Positions 61,515 to 64,000 of a stretch of DNA of 64,000 bases are shown one piece after another. Location of the stretch: positions 248,001 through 312,000 of the forward strand of contig NZ_JARRIR010000008.1 in the NCBI RefSeq assembly GCF_029601685.1. The letters are read 5' to 3'. The notes under the pieces are model-generated. The model made no database searches, was not told the origin of the DNA, and saw only the letters and a program-made list of their open reading frames with translations. Position numbers and translations under genes: made by a program. Source of the stretch: Metarhizobium sp017305935. Its GTDB lineage: Bacteria; Pseudomonadota; Alphaproteobacteria; Rhizobiales; Rhizobiaceae. Position 1 is the stretch's first letter. Each line of letters begins with the position of its first letter.

Positions 61515-62531
61515 ATGAGCCAGTTGAAACCCCTGCTCGCAAAGGCCGCGTCGCGGGAGCCCCTGACGCGCGCCGAATCGCGGGAAGCCTTCGAGATCCT
61601 GATGTCGGGCGAAGCCACGCCCTCGCAGATCGGCGGTCTGCTGATGGCGCTGCGCGTGCGCGGCGAGACGGTCGACGAGATCGTCGGCGCCGTCGAAACC
61701 ATGCGCTCCAAGATGCTGCGGGTCGCTGCGCCTGCCGATGCCGTCGACATCGTCGGCACCGGCGGCGACGGCATCGGCACCTACAATATCTCGACGCTGG
61801 CGGCGCTGATCGTCGCCGGCTGCGGCGTTCCGGTCGCCAAGCATGGTAACAAGGCGCTCAGTTCCAAATCCGGCACGGCGGACGCGCTGACCGCGCTCGG
61901 CGTCAACCTGGATATCAGCCCCGAGCATATCAGCCGCTGCATCAGCGATGCCGGCATCGGCTTCATGTTCGCGCAACTGCATCATTCCGCCATGCGCCAT
62001 GTCGGCCCGAGCCGCGTCGAGCTTGGCACGCGCACCATCTTCAACCTGCTCGGGCCCCTCTCCAGCCCGGCCGGCGTCCGTCGCCAACTGCTCGGCGTCT
62101 TCGCCCTGCAATGGGTCGAGCCGTTGGCCGAAGTGCTGCGCGATCTCGGCTCGGAAACGGTCTGGGTCGTGCATGGCGAAGGCATGGACGAAATCACCAC
62201 CACCGGCGTCACCAAGGTCGCGGCGCTGGAGAACGGCAAGATCCGCACCTTCGAACTGACCCCGCGCGATTTCGGCGTCGAGCCGGCGCGGCTGGACGAC
62301 CTCAAGGGCGGCGACGGCCAAGTCAACGCCGCCGCGCTGCGCGCCGTCATGTCCGGCGCCCGCAATGCCTATCGCGACATCGCGCTCTGCAATGCCGCCG
62401 CCGCCCTCGTCGTCGCCGGCAAGGCGGAGACCATTGCCGACGCCATGCGGCTTGCGGCACAATCGCTCGACAGCGGTTCGGCTGCCGCGGCGCTGGACCG
62501 TCTCGTCGCCGTCTCCAACGAGAAGGACTGA
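61515..62531 (+). CDS. trpD: Anthranilate phosphoribosyltransferase (338 aa)
   Basis: Second step of tryptophan synthesis. The PRPP loop is GTGGDGIGTYNISTLAAL (about residues 82-99); KHGNKALSSKSGTADALTALG follows. The trpE and trpG genes are not in this window. Part of the ppiD-trpDC-moaC operon. Confidence 0.97.
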   Translation: MSQLKPLLAKAASREPLTRAESREAFEILMSGEATPSQIGGLLMALRVRGETVDEIVGAVETMRSKMLRVAAPADAVDIVGTGGDGIGTYNISTLAALIVAGCGVPVAKHGNKALSSKSGTADALTALGVNLDISPEHISRCISDAGIGFMFAQLHHSAMRHVGPSRVELGTRTIFNLLGPLSSPAGVRRQLLGVFALQWVEPLAEVLRDLGSETVWVVHGEGMDEITTTGVTKVAALENGKIRTFELTPRDFGVEPARLDDLKGGDGQVNAAALRAVMSGARNAYRDIALCNAAAALVVAGKAETIADAMRLAAQSLDSGSAAAALDRLVAVSNEKD

Positions 62532-62537
62532 TCGGCC

Positions 62538-63353
62538 ATGACGGACATCCTGCGCAAGATCGAGACCTACAAGCGCGAGGAAATCGCCGCCGCGAAGGCG
62601 CGCACCTCGCTTGCCGACCTCAAGGCGATGGCCGCCGGCCAGTCCGCCCCGCGCGGCTTCTATAGGGCGTTGCGGGCCAAGCAGGCCGATGGTCTTTTCG
62701 GCCTGATCGCCGAGATCAAGAAGGCCAGCCCCTCCAAGGGCCTGATCCGTCCGGATTTCGATCCCCCGGCGCTTGCCAAGGCTTACGAAGCCGGCGGCGC
62801 GGCCTGCCTTTCGGTGCTGACGGATACGCCGAGCTTCCAAGGCGCGCCCGAATTCCTGGCCGCCGCCCGCGACGCCTGCGCCCTGCCGGCGCTACGCAAG
62901 GATTTCATGTTCGAGACCTATCAGGTGCATGAAGCCCGCGCCTGGGGCGCGGATTGCATCCTGCTGATCATGGCAAGCCTCAGCGACGACGACGCCAAAC
63001 GGCTGGAAGACGAAGCCTTCTCGCTCGGCATGGACGTGCTGGTGGAGGTGCATGACGCCGAAGAGATGGAGCGGGCGCTGAAACTCGCCTCGCCGCTGGT
63101 CGGTATCAACAACCGCAACCTGCGCACCTTCGAGGTCAGCCTCACGGTATCGGAAGAGCTGGCCGGCATGGTCCCGGCCGACCGGCTGCTGGTCGGCGAA
63201 AGCGGCATCTTCACCCATGCCGATTGCGAACGGCTGAAGGCAAGCGGCATCTCCACCTTCCTCGTCGGCGAAAGCCTGATGCGGAAGGACGACGTGACCG
63301 CCGCCACCCGGACGCTTCTGACCGGCGACGCCGGCATTCTCGCGGCGGAATGA
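62538..63353 (+). CDS. trpC: Indole-3-glycerol phosphate synthase (271 aa)
   Basis: TIM-barrel enzyme closing the indole ring. Active-site segment EIKKASPSKGLI, LRKDFMFETYQ and GINNRNLRTFEV are present. It starts six bases after trpD and overlaps or abuts moaC. Not fused to trpF. Confidence 0.97.
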   Translation: MTDILRKIETYKREEIAAAKARTSLADLKAMAAGQSAPRGFYRALRAKQADGLFGLIAEIKKASPSKGLIRPDFDPPALAKAYEAGGAACLSVLTDTPSFQGAPEFLAAARDACALPALRKDFMFETYQVHEARAWGADCILLIMASLSDDDAKRLEDEAFSLGMDVLVEVHDAEEMERALKLASPLVGINNRNLRTFEVSLTVSEELAGMVPADRLLVGESGIFTHADCERLKASGISTFLVGESLMRKDDVTAATRTLLTGDAGILAAE

Positions 63354-63355
63354 CC

Positions 63356-63850
63356 ATGAGCGGCCCGCGCCTGACCCATATCGACGCGGCCGGTGAGGCG
63401 CATATGGTCGATGTCGGCGACAAGGCCGAAACGACCCGCATCGCCACCGCCGAAGGCCGGGTGCGCATGGCGCCGGAAACGCTGAAGCTGATCCTTGAGG
63501 GCAACGCCAAGAAGGGCGACGTCATCGGCACGGCGCGGCTGGCCGGCATCATGGCCGCCAAGCAGACCGCCAGCCTCATCCCGCTCTGCCATCCGCTGAT
63601 GCTGACCAAGGTCGGCGTCGAGATCGAGCCGGATCATGCCCTGCCGGGCCTGAGGATCGTGGCGACCGCGAAACTCACCGGCCGCACCGGCGTCGAGATG
63701 GAAGCGCTCACCGCCGTCTCCGTCGCGGCGCTGACCATCTACGACATGGCCAAGGCCGCCGACAAGGCCATGGAAATCACCGGCATCCGCCTTCTGGAAA
63801 AGACCGGCGGCAAATCCGGCGATTACCGCCGCGACGAGACAAAGCCATGA
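63356..63850 (+). CDS. moaC: Cyclic pyranopterin monophosphate synthase MoaC (164 aa)
   Basis: Second step of molybdenum cofactor synthesis. Conserved segments GDVIGTARLAGIMAAKQTAS, LIPLCHPLMLTKV and TGVEMEALTAVSVAALTIYD are all present. ATG at 63356 is the family start; ATG at 63350 overlapping trpC as ATGA is possible. It ends overlapping moeA as ATGA. Confidence 0.96.
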   Translation: MSGPRLTHIDAAGEAHMVDVGDKAETTRIATAEGRVRMAPETLKLILEGNAKKGDVIGTARLAGIMAAKQTASLIPLCHPLMLTKVGVEIEPDHALPGLRIVATAKLTGRTGVEMEALTAVSVAALTIYDMAKAADKAMEITGIRLLEKTGGKSGDYRRDETKP

Positions 63851-64000
63851 GCCTGCTCCCCGTCTCCACCGCCCTGCAGCGCCTGCTCGACAAGGCCGCG
63901 CCGACGACGGCGACCGAAACCATCGCCCTTCACGACGCCAATGGCCGCGTGCTGGCGACGGACCTCGCCGCCGGCCTGACGCAACCGCCCTTCGACGCCT
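63847..64000 (+). CDS. moeA: Molybdopterin molybdenumtransferase MoeA (partial)
   Basis: First 51 residues, reading MSLLPVSTALQRLLDKAAPT and ending QPPFDA at the window edge. The pattern V-x-A-L-x-R-(L/I)-L and QPPFD(A/N) fits the MoeA N-terminus. ATGA overlap with moaC. The rest lies outside the window. Confidence 0.9.
   Translation, partial: MSLLPVSTALQRLLDKAAPTTATETIALHDANGRVLATDLAAGLTQPPFDA

Noticed and set aside
59536..61542. Minus-strand reading frame of 668 codons
   Set aside because: Antisense to ppiD, with no recognisable motif.

Overview
The window is about 64 kb of high-GC alphaproteobacterial chromosome, most likely from the Rhizobiaceae (Rhizobium, Agrobacterium, Allorhizobium and relatives). 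The signs are an ExoR-type Sel1 regulator, an ExoD homologue, a PopZ-family pole organiser, a TatABC/ScpAB/NagZ/SPOR/ArgS/Dgt block, tandem small DUF1127 proteins, and an sRNA with CCTCCTCCC loops of a kind known from this group. I see no prophage, insertion sequence, CRISPR array or plasmid function. Coding density is high, and four tRNA genes are present.

Layout. 1-2210: end of the SUF iron-sulfur operon (sufD end, sufS, sufT-like, sufA). 2223-6182: an FCD-type GntR regulator with three identical palindromes in its promoter, then a MacAB-like efflux operon. 6530-15718: a long minus-strand run (MBL hydrolase, TatD nuclease, metG, holB, tmk, a PBP5-like protein, rlpA, trigger factor), followed by tRNA-Leu. 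16106-19730: a membrane protein pair, the triple-hairpin sRNA, two DUF1127 genes and two small hypothetical genes. 19853-24513: trmFO, homologues of two mitochondrial complex I assembly factors, yajC and a DUF815 ATPase. 25035-40375: a mainly minus-strand envelope, division and translation block (LysM/LytM protein, pcm, surE, serS, tatCBA, scpBA, nagZ, SPOR protein, argS, dgt). 40582-49522: erpA, xth, exoR, an outer-membrane FadL-like protein, valS, popZ and a second PCMT-like protein. 49686-51651: two tRNA-Asn genes in a tandem duplication, tRNA-Cys, msrA and small proteins. 51877-58364: a small stress-type gene, photolyase, cyclopropane fatty acid synthase, and a cysK-alaX-sseA-GNAT run. 58365-64000: exoD, a DUF883 membrane protein, then ppiD-trpD-trpC-moaC-moeA, cut by the window edge.

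The genes are mostly core housekeeping. The less ordinary content is regulatory or lies in deviations from family norms. The sRNA has three hairpins, each showing an anti-Shine-Dalgarno loop. Two perfect GGAAC-N16-CGTT motifs and one near match suggest EcfG/RpoE2 general stress control of three small genes. The gntR promoter carries a triple operator. NDUFAF3-like and NDUFAF6-like genes sit side by side. The LytM and PBP5 domains lack canonical active-site residues. From remembered rhizobial gene order, secDF (next to yajC) and tolC (next to popZ) would be expected here and are absent; that point rests on memory and needs a genome search.

Starts were chosen from Shine-Dalgarno spacing, 4-nt overlaps and family N-termini. 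Functions were assigned from motifs read in the translations; no database search was run.
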